Assembly: GCA_934271465.1 (NCBI GenBank)
Contig: CAKQRQ010000006.1
Span: 1 to 64,000 of the forward strand
DNA: 64,000 nt
Origin: an uncultured Alphaproteobacteria bacterium
GTDB taxonomy: Bacteria > Pseudomonadota > Alphaproteobacteria > RF32 > CAG-239
Direction of reading: 5' to 3'
Every line of letters starts with the position of its first letter. Position 1 is the stretch's first letter. The notes beneath the pieces are model-generated. The model saw nothing but the letters and a program-made list of their open reading frames with translations. It did no database searches and was not told the origin of the DNA. Of this stretch, positions 15,929 through 24,729 are shown in pieces. The translations under genes and the position numbers were made by a program.

Positions 15929-16117
15929 TTATTCTTCTACACGAACCAAGTGCTGAACTTTTTTAATCATTCCGCGAACAGACGGTGTATCTTCAAGTTC
16001 AGAAACTTTGTGCATTTTGTTCAGACCCAGACCTACCAATGTAGCTCTCTGATCTTCCGGTTTGCCGATAGGGCTTGCAATTTGCGTAACCTTAATTGTC
16101 TTCTTAGATTTAGCCAT
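15929..16117 (-). CDS. rpmD: 50S ribosomal protein L30
   Basis: A small 50S protein of 62 aa. KTIKVTQIASPIGKPEDQRAT followed by LGLNKMHKVSELEDTPSVRGMI matches the family. A perfect AGGAGG lies upstream of the ATG. Three bases after the rpsE stop. Confidence 0.97.
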   Translation of the reverse strand: MAKSKKTIKVTQIASPIGKPEDQRATLVGLGLNKMHKVSELEDTPSVRGMIKKVQHLVRVEE

Positions 16118-16120
16118 TGT

Positions 16121-16690
16121 TTATGCCTCCTCTACGGCTGATTTTGAGTTTTCGCGACGAGAAACAATATCCCCGACTTTTTTACCGCGTTTGGCGGCAA
16201 CCATTCTCGGAGAATTGATTGATTCCAGAGCGTTGAATGTTGCTTTAATCATATTATACGGATTGTTTGATCCGACAGATTTTGCAACAACATCCTGAAC
16301 ACCCAAAACTTCAAAGACAGCACGCATCGGGCCGCCGGCAATAACACCGGTACCGGCAGGAGCAGTTCTCAAATAAACTTTACCTGCACCGAAACGACCG
16401 GAAACATCATGATGCAATGTTCTGCCTTCACGAAGCGGAATACGAATCATATTTCTCTTGGCTTCGTTTGTTGCTTTAGTAATAGCCTCGGGAACTTCCG
16501 ATGCTTTACCTGAACCGAAACCGACGCGGCCTTTCTGATCGCCGACAACAACGACAGCGGCAAAAGACATTGTGCGTCCGCCTTTAACGGTCTTAGCAAC
16601 ACGGTTAACATGAACCAGTTTCTCAACCAATTCTTCTTTTTTCTCAGTCTTACTGTTTGTTCGACGTTGATCTACAGCTTGTTGTGCCAT
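16121..16690 (-). CDS. rpsE: 30S ribosomal protein S5
   Basis: A shoulder protein of the 30S subunit involved in decoding fidelity and mRNA unwinding. 189 aa. The double-stranded-RNA-binding half has VHVNRVAKTVKGGRTMSFAA and VGDQKGRVGFGSGKASEVP. The C-terminal half has APAGTGVIAGGPMRAVFE and DVVAKSVGSNNPYNMIKATF. GGGAG precedes the start. Confidence 0.97.
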   Translation of the reverse strand: MAQQAVDQRRTNSKTEKKEELVEKLVHVNRVAKTVKGGRTMSFAAVVVVGDQKGRVGFGSGKASEVPEAITKATNEAKRNMIRIPLREGRTLHHDVSGRFGAGKVYLRTAPAGTGVIAGGPMRAVFEVLGVQDVVAKSVGSNNPYNMIKATFNALESINSPRMVAAKRGKKVGDIVSRRENSKSAVEEA

Positions 16691-16704
16691 TTTCTAAATC
16701 TCCC

Positions 16705-17067
16705 TTAGAATTTCAACCCAGCACTGCGTGCTGCATCAGCCAAAGCTTTAACGCGCCCGTGATAGATATAACCACCGCGGTCAAAGACGACTTCGTTTAC
16801 ACCGGACTTGACGGCACGTTCGGCAATAACTTTACCGACGAAGCTGGCGGCTTCAACATTGGCAGTCTTTTTCAAAGCCTCTCTGACTTCTTTATCCAAA
16901 GTCGAAGCTGAAGCAACCGTAACGCCCTTTGTATCGTCAATAATCTGAGCATACATATGTTTGCCGCTGCGAAAGACAGACAATCTCATCTTTCCATTGG
17001 CAGCCTTCTTAAGAGCAGACCGAATACGGCCTTTTCTCTTTTCAAACAATTCTTTTGGTGTACTCAT
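16705..17067 (-). CDS. rplR: 50S ribosomal protein L18
   Basis: Binds 5S rRNA in the central protuberance with L5 and L25. 120 aa with RIRSALKKAANGKMRLSVFRS, SGKHMYAQIIDDTKGVTVASAST and the C-terminal VVFDRGGYIYHGRVKALADAAR, all typical. AAGGA lies upstream of the ATG. Confidence 0.97.
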   Translation of the reverse strand: MSTPKELFEKRKGRIRSALKKAANGKMRLSVFRSGKHMYAQIIDDTKGVTVASASTLDKEVREALKKTANVEAASFVGKVIAERAVKSGVNEVVFDRGGYIYHGRVKALADAARSAGLKF

Positions 17068-17079
17068 ATTTACTTATCC

Positions 17080-17616
17080 TTATTTCTTCTTGCCTTCTTT
17101 ACGACGGATGTATTCGTTGACATATTTAACGCCTTTGCCTTTATAGGGCTCAGGTCTTCTCCAGCCGCGAATTTCCGAAGCAGTCTGACCGACAAGTTGT
17201 TTATCTGCACCAAAGATACTGATTTGTGTCGGAGAAGCACAAGTAATCTTCAAGCCTTTCGGAGTCTCAATAACAACATCATGAGAAAATCCCAAAGACA
17301 TAATGAGCTTATTGCCTTCAACACGAGCTTTGTAACCAACACCAACCAGCTCCAATTCTTTTGTAAAGCCGTCATGAACACCTTTAACCAAAGTGTTGAT
17401 GTTGGCTCTTGTTGTGCCCCACAAAGCTCTGGCATGTTTGCTTTCGCCTTTAGTTGCTACAACAACTTTATTTCCATCCAATTCTACTGAAATATGATCA
17501 GCATCATAATGGCAGGACAATTCGCCGTTTTTGCCTTTAACCAAAACATTGCCCGGCTCAATCGTTACATTAACGCCATCAGGAACAATAACCGGATATT
17601 TTCCAACTCTAGACAT
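17080..17616 (-). CDS. rplF: 50S ribosomal protein L6
   Basis: A two-domain 50S protein near the GTPase centre. 178 aa beginning MSRVGKYPVIVPDGVNVTIE; GVHDGFTKELELVGVGYKA and the C-terminal RPEPYKGKGVKYVNEYIRRK are diagnostic. GGGAGGA lies upstream of the start, and the gene follows rpsH after 15 bases. Confidence 0.97.
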   Translation of the reverse strand: MSRVGKYPVIVPDGVNVTIEPGNVLVKGKNGELSCHYDADHISVELDGNKVVVATKGESKHARALWGTTRANINTLVKGVHDGFTKELELVGVGYKARVEGNKLIMSLGFSHDVVIETPKGLKITCASPTQISIFGADKQLVGQTASEIRGWRRPEPYKGKGVKYVNEYIRRKEGKKK

Positions 17617-17631
17617 ACCGATATTCCTCCC

Positions 17632-18030
17632 TTAAAAGACCTGACACAAAATTTCACCACCGACATTGGCTTTACGAGCTTCATTATCACTCATAACACC
17701 TTGCGGCGTAGAAATAATCGAAATTCCCAATCCGTTATAAACTCTGGGCAAATCTTTAACCGAAGAGTAAACTCTTCTGCCCGGTGTCGAAACGCGGAAA
17801 ATTTCGGTAATTACAGAAGCACCTTCATGATACTTCAATTTAATGTGAAGTTCATCAACACCCGGACGAATATTGGATTTTTCATAACCCAAAATATAGC
17901 CTTCTTTTTTCAGAACTTCCAACACATTTTCACGCAAGCGAGAAGCAGGTGATACGACTTCACTCTTCTTTGCTCTTTGTGCGTTTCTAATGCGTGTGAG
18001 CATATCGCCCAAAGGATCTGTCATTGACAT
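17632..18030 (-). CDS. rpsH: 30S ribosomal protein S8
   Basis: Binds 16S rRNA helix 21 and, in E. coli, autoregulates the spc operon. 132 aa: MSMTDPLGDMLTRIRNAQRA, PGRRVYSSVKDLPRVYNGLG and the C-terminal NVGGEILCQVF are conserved. GGAG lies eight bases upstream. Confidence 0.97.
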   Translation of the reverse strand: MSMTDPLGDMLTRIRNAQRAKKSEVVSPASRLRENVLEVLKKEGYILGYEKSNIRPGVDELHIKLKYHEGASVITEIFRVSTPGRRVYSSVKDLPRVYNGLGISIISTPQGVMSDNEARKANVGGEILCQVF

Positions 18031-18041
18031 ATTCGAATCTC

Positions 18042-18347
18042 CTACCAGCTTGATTTAACCAAACCCGGAATTTCGCCGAAGCTTGCCATGTCTCTCAACT
18101 CAACACGCGACAGGCCGAATTTCCGATAAACACCACGAGAACGTCCCGTCAGTTTGCAACGATTCCGATAGCGGATTTTTGCAGAGTTGCGAGGCATCTC
18201 GGCCAATTTCAAAGTAGCCTGGAATCTCTCTTCCGGAGAGATGGTTTTATCCATAACTATCTTTTTGAGCTTTGCGCGGCGGGAAGCAAACTTCTCAGCC
18301 ATCTTAGCTCTTTTCAAGTTTCTGAAAACTGAACTTGTTTTTGCCAT
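18042..18347 (-). CDS. rpsN: 30S ribosomal protein S14
   Basis: A head protein of the 30S subunit. The 101-aa long, zinc-free form, without the CxxC pairs of the short type. RNRCKLTGRSRGVYRKFGLS followed by RVELRDMASFGEIPGLVKSSW is diagnostic. Confidence 0.97.
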   Translation of the reverse strand: MAKTSSVFRNLKRAKMAEKFASRRAKLKKIVMDKTISPEERFQATLKLAEMPRNSAKIRYRNRCKLTGRSRGVYRKFGLSRVELRDMASFGEIPGLVKSSW

Positions 18348-18362
18348 TAGTTTCTCTCCATA

Positions 18363-18902
18363 TTACTTTTTGTAAGGCAGGTTAAAACCAAGCAGAAGAG
18401 CTTTAGCTTCTTCATCGGTCTTTGCAGTTGTGCAAATGCAAATATCCATACCTCTGACATTCTCAACCTTATCATAGTTGATTTCAGGGAAGATAATCTG
18501 CTCTTTAATACCGAAAGCAAAGTTTCCTCTGCCGTCAAAGTTCTTTCCGCTGATACCATGGAAGTCTCTGACGCGCGGCAAAGCCATGTTGATCAATCTC
18601 TCCAAGAATTCATACATTCTTGTCGAACGCAGCGTAACTTTGCAGCCAATCGGCATACCTTCTCTAACCTTAAAAGTAGCAATTGATTTGCGGGCTGTTG
18701 TAACAACCGGTTTTTGACCGGCAATCAAAGCCAACTCTTCAACGGCATTGTTCAGTTTTTTCTTATCAGCAACGGCATCGCCGACACCGATATTCAATAC
18801 AATTTTAGTCAGTTTCGGAATCTCATGTGGGTTGGTGTAACCGAATTTTTCCACAAGAGATTTTTTTATGACCTGATTGTATAAATCTTCAAAATTTGCC
18901 AT
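18363..18902 (-). CDS. rplE: 50S ribosomal protein L5
   Basis: Central-protuberance protein that binds 5S rRNA and contacts P-site tRNA. 179 aa from the ATG at 18902, with GGGAGAA upstream. An earlier ATG at 18917 overlaps the rplX stop and would make the Shine-Dalgarno part of the coding region. KIVLNIGVGDAVADKKKLNN, GRGNFAFGIKEQIIFPEINY and GMDICICTTAKTDEEAKALL are conserved. Confidence 0.96.
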   Translation of the reverse strand: MANFEDLYNQVIKKSLVEKFGYTNPHEIPKLTKIVLNIGVGDAVADKKKLNNAVEELALIAGQKPVVTTARKSIATFKVREGMPIGCKVTLRSTRMYEFLERLINMALPRVRDFHGISGKNFDGRGNFAFGIKEQIIFPEINYDKVENVRGMDICICTTAKTDEEAKALLLGFNLPYKK

Positions 18903-18916
18903 AAATTTTTCTCCCA

Positions 18917-19225
18917 TTAATCGATTACGTCACCGGTTTTACGAGCAACACGCACTTTTTTACCGTTAACTTCTTTGTAGCCGATTTTGGTAGGCTTGCC
19001 ATCTTTGGCAAAAGCTACGTTAGAAGCATGAACGGGTGCTTCCTTGGTTACAATACCGCCGGGGTTGGTCTGGCTGGGTTTGGTATGTCTTTTAACCAAA
19101 TTGACGCCTTGAACAACCACTTTGTTCTCTTTCGGCATTGCCTTCAAGACTTCACCAGTTTTGCCTTTATCATCACCTGATAAAATGACAACTTGGTCGC
19201 CCTTTTTAATTTTTAACTTAGGCAT
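18917..19225 (-). CDS. rplX: 50S ribosomal protein L24
   Basis: A primary assembly initiator of the 50S subunit. 102 aa with the KOW motif KKGDQVVILSGDDKGKTGEV and GVNLVKRHTKPSQTNPGGI. Its ATG overlaps the rplN stop by one base, suggesting coupling. Confidence 0.97.
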   Translation of the reverse strand: MPKLKIKKGDQVVILSGDDKGKTGEVLKAMPKENKVVVQGVNLVKRHTKPSQTNPGGIVTKEAPVHASNVAFAKDGKPTKIGYKEVNGKKVRVARKTGDVID

Positions 19226-19593
19226 TATAATACCTCCGGTGCTAATGAAATAATTTTCATAAATTTCTTGCTTCTGAGCTCTCTTGTAACGGGGCCGAAG
19301 ATACGAGTTCCGACCGGCTCGCCGTCTTTGTTGATGAGAACAGCAGCATTTTTGTCAAAGCGGATAACCGATCCGTCTTTGCGTCTGATGTCCGACGCCG
19401 TGCGAACAATAACGGCCTTGGAAACATCACCTTTTTTAACACGACCCTTAGGAATCGCGTCTTTAATCGAGACGACGATAACATCGCCCACAGAGGCGTG
19501 CATTCTCTTGGATCCGCCAAGAACTTTAATGCACTGCACCTGACGAGCTCCAGAGTTATCGGCGACATCAAGGTTGGTTTGCATCTGTATCAT
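19225..19593 (-). CDS. rplN: 50S ribosomal protein L14
   Basis: 122 aa at the subunit interface. MIQMQTNLDVADNSGARQVQ, VKKGDVSKAVIVRT and DGEPVGTRIFGPVTRELR are diagnostic. AAGGA lies upstream of the ATG. Confidence 0.97.
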   Translation of the reverse strand: MIQMQTNLDVADNSGARQVQCIKVLGGSKRMHASVGDVIVVSIKDAIPKGRVKKGDVSKAVIVRTASDIRRKDGSVIRFDKNAAVLINKDGEPVGTRIFGPVTRELRSKKFMKIISLAPEVL

Positions 19594-19611
19594 TTTCTAA
19601 TTCCTTTTCTC

Positions 19612-19848
19612 TTAGGCGTTATCAACGATGACAGTCCAAGTCTTGGTCTTTGATTTCGGGGCGCACTCTTCAATGCGAACCGTATCGCCTACTTTGAACT
19701 GATTATTTTCATCATGAGCAGCATATTTTTTGCTTTTCTTGATGAATTTCTTATAAACAGGGTGCATAACCTGACGCTCTACACTGACCACGACGGTTTT
19801 ATCCTGTTTATCACTAACAACAACACCTTGAAGAATTCTTTTAGGCAT
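19612..19848 (-). CDS. rpsQ: 30S ribosomal protein S17
   Basis: A primary 16S rRNA-binding OB-fold protein of 78 aa. MPKRILQGVVVSDKQDKTVV, VERQVMHPVYKKFIKKSKKY and HDENNQFKVGDTVRIEECAP fit the family. AGGAG precedes the ATG. Confidence 0.97.
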   Translation of the reverse strand: MPKRILQGVVVSDKQDKTVVVSVERQVMHPVYKKFIKKSKKYAAHDENNQFKVGDTVRIEECAPKSKTKTWTVIVDNA

Positions 19849-19864
19849 AATATTTCTCCTCTAA

Positions 19865-20059
19865 TTAATTCTTCTTGCGCTCAGAAATGAGCGTGTTGAT
19901 TTTGGCTACTTCTTTACGGACTTTTGCCAGCTGTGCTGTGTTTTGCAATTGGCCGGTAGACTGTTGAATTCTCAAGTTAAACTGTTCTTTTTTGCATTCG
20001 ACCAGCTTAGACTCCAATTCATCCAGGCTCATAGCACGAAGATCTTTAGTTTTTACCAT
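19865..20059 (-). CDS. rpmC: 50S ribosomal protein L29
   Basis: A small helical-hairpin 50S protein of 64 aa near the exit tunnel, where it helps dock SRP and trigger factor. KDLRAMSLDELESKLVECKK and FNLRIQQSTGQLQNTAQL match. Its ATG shares one base with the rplP stop. Confidence 0.96.
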   Translation of the reverse strand: MVKTKDLRAMSLDELESKLVECKKEQFNLRIQQSTGQLQNTAQLAKVRKEVAKINTLISERKKN

Positions 20060-20487
20060 TATTCTGCTCCCAGATCTGAATTAAGTTTTTTAACAAACTT
20101 AGTTTTAATCGGTAATTTTGCAGCACCGAGTGCAAGAGCCTGACGAGCTGTCGCTTCATCAATACCGCCGCATTCAAACAAAATACGGCCGGGTTTAACT
20201 CTGGCAACCCAGAACTCTACAGAGCCTTTACCTTTACCCATACGAACCTCAGCGGGTTTATCCGATACCGGAACGTCAGGGAAAATTCTGATCCACAATT
20301 GGCCAAGTCTCTTCATCTCACGGGTAATCGCACGACGAGCAGCCTCAATCTGGCGAGCTGTGATACGATCCGGAGTCAAAGCCTTCAAGCCGTAAGATCC
20401 AAAGCTCAATTCTGATCCGCCTTTGGCCAGACCGTGAATACGGCCCTTATGCTGTTTGCGGAATTTCAATCTTTTAGGACTTAACAT
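20059..20487 (-). CDS. rplP: 50S ribosomal protein L16
   Basis: 142 aa, located at the A-site finger of the 50S subunit. MLSPKRLKFRKQHKGRIHGL, ITARQIEAARRAITREMKR, and RMGKGKGSVEFWVARVKPG are diagnostic. Confidence 0.97.
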   Translation of the reverse strand: MLSPKRLKFRKQHKGRIHGLAKGGSELSFGSYGLKALTPDRITARQIEAARRAITREMKRLGQLWIRIFPDVPVSDKPAEVRMGKGKGSVEFWVARVKPGRILFECGGIDEATARQALALGAAKLPIKTKFVKKLNSDLGAE

Positions 20488-20500
20488 CTTTATTCACCTA

Positions 20501-21169
20501 TTATTTCTGTTCAGCCAACTTCTTGTCCTGAGCCATCGGATCATGAGCCATAATTTCGCCCTTATAGATCCATACCTTAACGCCGCAGGCACCATAAGTT
20601 GTATGAGCTGTTGAGGTTGCATAATCAATGTCGGCACGCAATGTGTGCAAGGGAACACGACCTTCACGATAATGTTCAGTTCTTGCGATTTCGGCACCAC
20701 CCAAGCGGCCCGAGCAAGCAACCTTAATACCCTCAGCACCCAAACGCAACGCAGACTGCATAACGCGTTTCATAGCGCGGCGGAAAGCAACACGGCGTTC
20801 CAACTGCTGAGCAACGCTGTCAGCAACCAATTGTGCATCCAGTTCAGGTTTTCTGACTTCCAAAATGTTCAATTGGACTTCGGAAGAGGTCATCTTTTGG
20901 ATTTCTTTTCTCAAAACCTCAATGTCCTGTCCTTTTTTGCCAATTACAACACCAGGTCTTGCAGAATAAATTGTAACTCTGGCTTTTTTAGCAGGTCTTT
21001 CAATGACGATTCTGCTAACGCCGGCCTGAGCCAATTTTTCTTTCAAGAATTCTTTGATTTTAACATCTTCGTGAAGGTAATCTGCATATTTGTCATCAGC
21101 ATACCAACGGGAGTCCCATGTGCGGTTAACTCCAAGACGAAGACTGGTAGGATTTACTTTTTGTCCCAT
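20501..21169 (-). CDS. rpsC: 30S ribosomal protein S3
   Basis: Head protein at the mRNA entry channel, with helicase-type activity. 222 aa from the ATG at 21169 (MGQKVNPTSLRLGVNRTWDS); the open frame extends ten codons further but that start would lie within rplV. KH domain ARPGVVIGKKGQDIEVLRKE and C-terminal GGAEIARTEHYREGRVPLHT are typical. Confidence 0.97.
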   Translation of the reverse strand: MGQKVNPTSLRLGVNRTWDSRWYADDKYADYLHEDVKIKEFLKEKLAQAGVSRIVIERPAKKARVTIYSARPGVVIGKKGQDIEVLRKEIQKMTSSEVQLNILEVRKPELDAQLVADSVAQQLERRVAFRRAMKRVMQSALRLGAEGIKVACSGRLGGAEIARTEHYREGRVPLHTLRADIDYATSTAHTTYGACGVKVWIYKGEIMAHDPMAQDKKLAEQK

Positions 21170-21173
21170 TAGA

Positions 21174-21548
21174 TTACTCCCCACGCTCTGCAACAACAAC
21201 AGTCATATTGGAGAAAGGCTTCAAAACCCGAGCCCCTCTGCCGCGACCGCGTGCATGCATACGTTTCATGACTAAGCCCTTACCGACAAAAGCCTCTTTA
21301 ACGAACAGCTTGTCAATATTGAGCTTGTGGTTATTTTCAGCATTGGCAATTGCAGATTGCAATACAGCCAAAGCAACTTTAGCGATTCTTTTCTTCGAAA
21401 AGCTGAGCTCGGCAACAGCCTTAGAAGCGCTTAAGCCACGAATTGATTGAGCAACCAAATTCAATTTGCGCGGAGATGTGCGAATAGAATGGCAAATGGC
21501 CAAAGCCTCATTAGCCTCTACTCTTCTGGCATTCTTAGACTGACTCAT
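21174..21548 (-). CDS. rplV: 50S ribosomal protein L22
   Basis: Exit-tunnel constriction protein, 124 aa. IRTSPRKLNLVAQSIRGLSA and the tunnel hairpin plus tail MHARGRGRGARVLKPFSNMT are visible. Slightly extended N-terminus (MSQSKNARRVEANEALAI). One-base overlap with the rpsS stop. Confidence 0.97.
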   Translation of the reverse strand: MSQSKNARRVEANEALAICHSIRTSPRKLNLVAQSIRGLSASKAVAELSFSKKRIAKVALAVLQSAIANAENNHKLNIDKLFVKEAFVGKGLVMKRMHARGRGRGARVLKPFSNMTVVVAERGE

Positions 21549-21829
21549 TATTCACCTCTCTTCGCTTTTTTGTCCGAAGCGTGACCATAGAAAGTGCGAG
21601 TCGGAGCAAATTCACCAAATTTGTGACCAATCATATCCTCGGTAACCAAAACCGGAATAAATTTGTGACCATTGTGAACGCCGAATGTTAAACCGACAAA
21701 CTGCGGCAACATAGTCGAACGGCGAGACCAAATTTTAATCACTTCATTACGCTTAGAAGCTTTAGCAGCTTCAGCTTTTTTCAGAAGATAGCCATCAACA
21801 AACGGCCCTTTCCATACGGAACGTGTCAT
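21548..21829 (-). CDS. rpsS: 30S ribosomal protein S19
   Basis: Head protein that forms a complex with S13. 93 aa: MTRSVWKGPFVDGYLLKKAE, IKIWSRRSTMLPQFVGLTFG and VHNGHKFIPVLVTEDMIGHK are diagnostic. GGAG lies upstream. Confidence 0.97.
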   Translation of the reverse strand: MTRSVWKGPFVDGYLLKKAEAAKASKRNEVIKIWSRRSTMLPQFVGLTFGVHNGHKFIPVLVTEDMIGHKFGEFAPTRTFYGHASDKKAKRGE

Positions 21830-21841
21830 TAGCGTTTCTCC

Positions 21842-22678
21842 TTATTTCTTTTTGTTTTCATGACGGGTTCTCATAATGAACTTATCCGTCTTTTTGTTAG
21901 TGCGAGTCTTATAACCCTTAGTCGGTTTGCCCCAAGGAGTAACCGGATGACGACCACCAGAAGTGCGGCCTTCACCACCGCCATGCGGGTGATCAACAGG
22001 GTTCATGGCAACACCGCGAGAAACCGGACGATTGCCCAACCAACGATTACGACCGGCTTTACCGAGCGATTTATTTTGGTTGTCAGCATTCGAAACAGCG
22101 CCAACAGTAGCCAAGCATTCTTCACGAACGATTCTCAACTCGCCCGAGCTTAATTTCAACTGAGCATAGCCAGCATCTTTACCAACCAACTGAGCATAGC
22201 AACCGGCCGAACGAACCAACTGTCCGCCCTTGCCCGCTCTGAGCTCAACGTTGTGAATGATTGTTCCGACAGGCATGCTCTTCAAAGGCATTGCGTTACC
22301 GGGTTTGATATCAGCTTTTTCCGAAGAAATAACCTTATCGCCGGCTTTCAATCTCTGCGGAGCCAAAATATAAGCCTTTTCGCCGTCTTCATAGCTAATC
22401 AAAGCAATGAAAGCCGAACGATTCGGATCATATTCGATTCTCTCGACAGTAGCCTCTGAATCAAATTTTCTGCGTTTGAAGTCAATCACGCGCAATTTGC
22501 GTTTATGACCGCCACCAATTCTACGACTGGTAACATGACCGAAATTGTCACGACCGCCGGTCTTTGTCAAACCGACTGTCAAAGTTTTTTCGGGTTTACC
22601 TTTATACAACTCGCTTCTGTCAACGATAACGAGCTGACGAAGTCCAGGAGATGTGGGCTTATAATTTTTCAATGCCAT
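21842..22678 (-). CDS. rplB: 50S ribosomal protein L2
   Basis: Binds domain IV of 23S rRNA and is required for peptidyl transferase assembly. 278 aa: MALKNYKPTSPGLRQLVIVD, RNRWLGNRPVSRGVAMNPVD and HPHGGGEGRTSGGRHPVTPW, with the conserved His used in peptidyl transfer studies. Four-base spacing to rplW. Confidence 0.98.
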   Translation of the reverse strand: MALKNYKPTSPGLRQLVIVDRSELYKGKPEKTLTVGLTKTGGRDNFGHVTSRRIGGGHKRKLRVIDFKRRKFDSEATVERIEYDPNRSAFIALISYEDGEKAYILAPQRLKAGDKVISSEKADIKPGNAMPLKSMPVGTIIHNVELRAGKGGQLVRSAGCYAQLVGKDAGYAQLKLSSGELRIVREECLATVGAVSNADNQNKSLGKAGRNRWLGNRPVSRGVAMNPVDHPHGGGEGRTSGGRHPVTPWGKPTKGYKTRTNKKTDKFIMRTRHENKKK

Positions 22679-22681
22679 TTT

Positions 22682-22999
22682 TTAAATCCCTGTAGTAACA
22701 TCAATGTTTTGACCTTCGGCAAGAGTAACAACAGCCTTTTTGAAGTCAGAACGCTGTCCGACGCGGCCGCGGAACATTTTAACCTTACCGTTTGTCCGAA
22801 TAGTATTCACTTTGTTTACTTTGACATTAAAGATTGCTTCAACAGCAGCCTTAACCTCGTCTTTATTCGCAGACAAAGGAACCAAGAACGTAACCTTTCC
22901 GTTTTCGGAAGACAGCATTGATTTTTCGGTAATAACCGGACGAACCAAAGAGTCATACATTTTGGCGGTTACATTGTTTGTGTTTTTAGACTTACTCAT
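22682..22999 (-). CDS. rplW: 50S ribosomal protein L23
   Basis: Exit-port protein that docks trigger factor and SRP. 105 aa from the ATG at 22999, which overlaps the rplD stop as ATGA and has GGGAGA upstream; the longer frame to 23020 lies inside rplD. DSLVRPVITEKSMLSSENGK and VNKVNTIRTNGKVKMFRGRVG are conserved. Confidence 0.96.
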   Translation of the reverse strand: MSKSKNTNNVTAKMYDSLVRPVITEKSMLSSENGKVTFLVPLSANKDEVKAAVEAIFNVKVNKVNTIRTNGKVKMFRGRVGQRSDFKKAVVTLAEGQNIDVTTGI

Positions 23000-23616
23000 T
23001 TCAATCTTTCTCCCAAGCAAGCAACTGCATCTTTAGTCAAGACCAATTTTTCTTTTCTCAAGATGTCATATACGTTAGCACCGATTGTCGGCAAAACATC
23101 AACATTGACCAAATTGCGAGAAGCCAATGCAAAGTTTGTATTAACTTCTTTACCGTCAATAATCAAGCAGTTGTTCAAACCGCAAGCAGCCAATTTTTCC
23201 TTGAGCAACTTAGTTTTCGGCTCAGCCAAAGAAGCCTCGTCCAAAACAACCAAATTGCCTTCCTGAGCCTTGGCAGACAAAGCCGTTTTCAAGCCGAGCT
23301 GACGGAATTTCTTCGTCAAATCATGCGAATGATCGCGAACAACCGGACCAAAAACGATACCGCCCTTGCGGAATTGTGTTCCCTTGCGAGAACCCTGACG
23401 AGCACGGCCGCCGCCTTTTTGCTTAAACGGTTTGGCCGGGGTCAAAGCAACTTCCGAACGACCTTTGGTTTTGTGCGTTCCTGCCTGAAGTCTGGCCAAT
23501 TGCCAAACAACAACACGATGCAAAATGTCGGCGCAAACTTCCAAACCAAAGATTGATTTGTCGAGTTCAATTGATCCGACGACTTTATTTTCTAAATTTA
23601 AGATGTCCTGTTTCAT
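22996..23616 (-). CDS. rplD: 50S ribosomal protein L4
   Basis: Tunnel protein; in E. coli it also autoregulates the S10 operon. 206 aa from the ATG at 23616, where AAGGA is eight bases upstream (an ATG three codons earlier overlaps that site). AGTHKTKGRSEVALTPAKPF, QKGGGRARQGSRKGTQFRKG and GPVVRDHSHDLTKKFRQLGL are diagnostic. Confidence 0.96.
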   Translation of the reverse strand: MKQDILNLENKVVGSIELDKSIFGLEVCADILHRVVVWQLARLQAGTHKTKGRSEVALTPAKPFKQKGGGRARQGSRKGTQFRKGGIVFGPVVRDHSHDLTKKFRQLGLKTALSAKAQEGNLVVLDEASLAEPKTKLLKEKLAACGLNNCLIIDGKEVNTNFALASRNLVNVDVLPTIGANVYDILRKEKLVLTKDAVACLGERLK

Positions 23617-23634
23617 TATCTTCATCCTTTATCT

Positions 23635-24357
23635 TTATGCATTTTCAGCCGGAGTTTCGACTTTAGCTGCAACAGGTTCATCAACTTTAATTAAACCGGC
23701 AGGCATCGGCAATTTGACTGAAGCGGATTTTTTAATGGCATCGGTGACATAAACCCAACCGTTTTCGGCACCGGGAACGCCGCCCTTAACCATAATCAAT
23801 CCCTTATCAGCATTAACGGAAACAACCTTAAGGTTTTGAACCGTAACACGTTCATCACCCATATGGCCAGCCATTTTCTTGCCTTTGAATACTTTACCGG
23901 GATCCTGTCTTTGTCCTGTAGAACCATGCGAACGGTGAGAAACCGACACACCGTGAGAAGCTTCCAAACCGGCAAAGTTGTGGCGTTTCATAACACCCGC
24001 AAAACCTTTACCAATTGATGTTCCACAAACGTCAACAAACTGACCCGGAACAAAATGTTCTACAGATAATTTATCGCCAACGGACAAAAGGCAGTCTTCA
24101 GAAACTCTGAATTCAGCCAGTTTGCCTTTCGGCTCAACATTAGCCTTTGCAAAATATCCCTTCAACGGTTTAGACAAGTTCTTTGCTTTGATAGCGCCGC
24201 AACCCAATTGAACAGATGTATAGCCATCTTTTTCCTGAGTTTTAACAGCGACAACTTCCAAGCCGTCAACTTGCAAAACTGTGACCGGAACGTGAGTTCC
24301 GTCAACGTCGAAAATGCGGGACATTCCAAGTTTTTTTGCAATCAGACCTGTACGCAT
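23635..24357 (-). CDS. rplC: 50S ribosomal protein L3
   Basis: Assembly initiator near the peptidyl transferase centre. 240 aa with MRTGLIAKKLGMSRIFDVDG, GKGFAGVMKRHNFAGLEASH and GSTGQRQDPGKVFKGKKMAG. The C-terminal tail (KVDEPVAAKVETPAENA) is longer than in E. coli (209 aa), as often seen in alphaproteobacteria. The Gln in TGQRQDPG is the residue methylated by PrmB in other bacteria. Confidence 0.97.
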   Translation of the reverse strand: MRTGLIAKKLGMSRIFDVDGTHVPVTVLQVDGLEVVAVKTQEKDGYTSVQLGCGAIKAKNLSKPLKGYFAKANVEPKGKLAEFRVSEDCLLSVGDKLSVEHFVPGQFVDVCGTSIGKGFAGVMKRHNFAGLEASHGVSVSHRSHGSTGQRQDPGKVFKGKKMAGHMGDERVTVQNLKVVSVNADKGLIMVKGGVPGAENGWVYVTDAIKKSASVKLPMPAGLIKVDEPVAAKVETPAENA

Positions 24358-24420
24358 TATTTGTTTTTCCTTTTCTTAATAGGTTGACTTAAGCTTTATA
24401 CTCATAAGCCAACATTAATA

Positions 24421-24729
24421 TTATAACTTAATTTCAACATTAACACCTGCAGCCAAATCAAGCTTCATCAAAGCATCAACCGTTTGCGGTGTCGGATCTA
24501 CGATATCCAGAAGTCTTTTGTGAGTGCGGATTTCGAACTGCTCACGAGATTTTTTATCAACGTGCGGAGAACGGTTTACCGTAAACTTTTCGATTCTGGT
24601 CGGCAGAGGGATCGGACCTCTGACATTGGCGCCTGTTCTTTTGGCCGTATGAACAATCTCTTTTGTAGAGAGGTCGAGCAAACGGTGGTCAAAAGCTTTC
24701 AAGCGAATTCTGATATTCTGTGTATCCAT
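24421..24729 (-). CDS. rpsJ: 30S ribosomal protein S10 / NusE
   Basis: 30S head protein that doubles as NusE, the NusB partner in antitermination. 102 aa from the ATG at 24729 (MDTQNIRIRLKAFDHRLLDL); a GTG three codons earlier is possible but sits too close to the AAGGA. GPIPLPTRIEKFTVNRSPHV and KKSREQFEIRTHKRLLDI are diagnostic. First gene of the operon: rpsL, rpsG, fusA and tuf, commonly upstream in alphaproteobacteria, are not here. Confidence 0.97.
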   Translation of the reverse strand: MDTQNIRIRLKAFDHRLLDLSTKEIVHTAKRTGANVRGPIPLPTRIEKFTVNRSPHVDKKSREQFEIRTHKRLLDIVDPTPQTVDALMKLDLAAGVNVEIKL